Source: Streptomyces yangpuensis
Lineage (GTDB): Bacteria; Actinomycetota; Actinomycetes; Streptomycetales; Streptomycetaceae
Length of the DNA stretch: 64,000 nt
Reading direction: 5' to 3'
NCBI RefSeq assembly: GCF_001005295.1
Contig: NZ_LBMK01000010.1
Span: forward strand, 117,475 to 181,474
Within the stretch, counting starts at the first letter, position 1. Every line of letters starts with the position of its first letter. A model generated the notes under the pieces. The model ran no database searches. It had not been told where the DNA came from and saw only the letters and a list, made by a program, of their open reading frames with translations. A program made the translations under genes and the position numbers. Of this stretch, positions 63,747 through 64,000 are shown piece after piece.

Positions 63747-64000
63747 ATGACCACTCCTGGCACCGCGGACCACGGGCTGCGCCTCATCCCGTTCCATGGC
63801 CTGCGCTACGTCCCCGAGCGTGTCGGCAGCCTCGCCGCCGTCACCTCGCCGCCGTACGACGTGGTCGTGCGCCCCGACGGAGTCGACCACCTCGAATCCG
63901 CCGACCCGCACAACATCGTCCGTCTGATCCTCCCGCAGGCCGGCACCCCGGCCGCGCGCAACGAACAGGCCGCGCGCACCCTGCGGGACTGGCTTGCCGA
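63747..64000 (+). CDS. DUF1015 family protein, 5' part
   Basis: The first 84 codons of a gene cut by the window edge. It contains R-L-I-P-F-H-G-L-R-Y and S-P-P-Y-D-V-V near residues 13-42 and N-I-V-R-L-I-L-P at about 57, the N-terminal hallmarks of DUF1015, a protein of unclear function. ATG 63747 has no ribosome site and sits close to a TACCAT element, so translation may be leaderless. Confidence 0.85.
   Translation, partial: MTTPGTADHGLRLIPFHGLRYVPERVGSLAAVTSPPYDVVVRPDGVDHLESADPHNIVRLILPQAGTPAARNEQAARTLRDWLA

Overview
The window is high-GC actinobacterial chromosome, almost certainly Streptomyces. The codon bias is strongly G/C at third positions, many starts are GTG (one is probably TTG), and GTGA/ATGA gene overlaps are common. 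The gene set is typical of the genus: a SepF paralogue, a streptogrisin-like protease, an Rpf/LysM protein and a DUF5685 protein. The order from about 15.5 kb onward (DUF5685, SepF-like, acyl-CoA dehydrogenase ... der-plsC-cmk-tyrA ... rluB-scpB-scpA-parA-ald ... pyrG ... recN-nadK-tlyA) looks like a conserved Streptomyces core block. I see no rRNA, tRNA, CRISPR array, insertion sequence or prophage.

Region 1 (0.1-2.6 kb) holds a membrane protein and an alpha/beta hydrolase, separated by intergenic repeats. Region 2 (2.8-13.2 kb) is the accessory highlight, an FxS (FxSxx-COOH) island. fxsA is a 54-residue RiPP precursor ending F-N-S-A-L. fxsB is a radical SAM/SPASM maturase whose C-terminal half resembles a HExxH domain that has lost its metal-binding histidines. 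Then come an aminoglycoside N3-acetyltransferase-family gene with a repeat-bearing N-terminus, fxsC (TIR-like), and fxsT (MinD/ParA-like ATPase + TIR-like + NB-ARC + TPR, 1333 aa). A membrane SLATT/DUF4231-type protein follows on the same strand, and a SLOG-family nucleotide-sensor gene converges on it. The parts (modified peptide, TIR, STAND NTPase, SLOG, SLATT) are those of bacterial conflict or signalling systems. Region 3 (13.3-17.6 kb) has a secreted serine protease, a 1.26-kb GC-rich gene-free stretch with tandem repeats, the DUF5685 protein and a SepF paralogue.

Region 4 (17.6-31.9 kb) is mostly core: acyl-CoA dehydrogenase, DHA2 exporter, mannosyltransferase-like membrane protein, PAP2 phosphatase, Rpf/LysM protein, two Streptomyces-type hypotheticals, the der/plsC/cmk/tyrA run, a YidB-like protein, a DUF952 protein and a Rieske lipoprotein. 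Region 5 (32-36.2 kb) is a compact NAD(+) operon on the minus strand: pnuC-nadR-nrtR-ADP-ribosylglycohydrolase. All junctions overlap by 3-4 bases. A perfect 17-bp palindrome just upstream of pnuC is a likely NrtR operator. Region 6 (36.3-43.1 kb) is the segregation block rluB-scpB-scpA, a small putative DNA-binding protein, parA and alanine dehydrogenase.

Region 7 (43.2-53.3 kb) has a second STAND-like TPR ATPase, a Nudix hydrolase, pyrG, a GH15 enzyme, a BBE-type flavoprotein and a PucR regulator. Region 8 (53.4-64 kb) has a GT4 glycosyltransferase, recN-nadK-tlyA, a small acidic protein, an SCP2-type protein, an iron-siderophore ABC operon (two FecCD permeases and an ATPase, no binding protein) with an iron box directly at the first start codon, a HAD-IIA phosphatase and the 5' end of a DUF1015 gene cut by the window edge.
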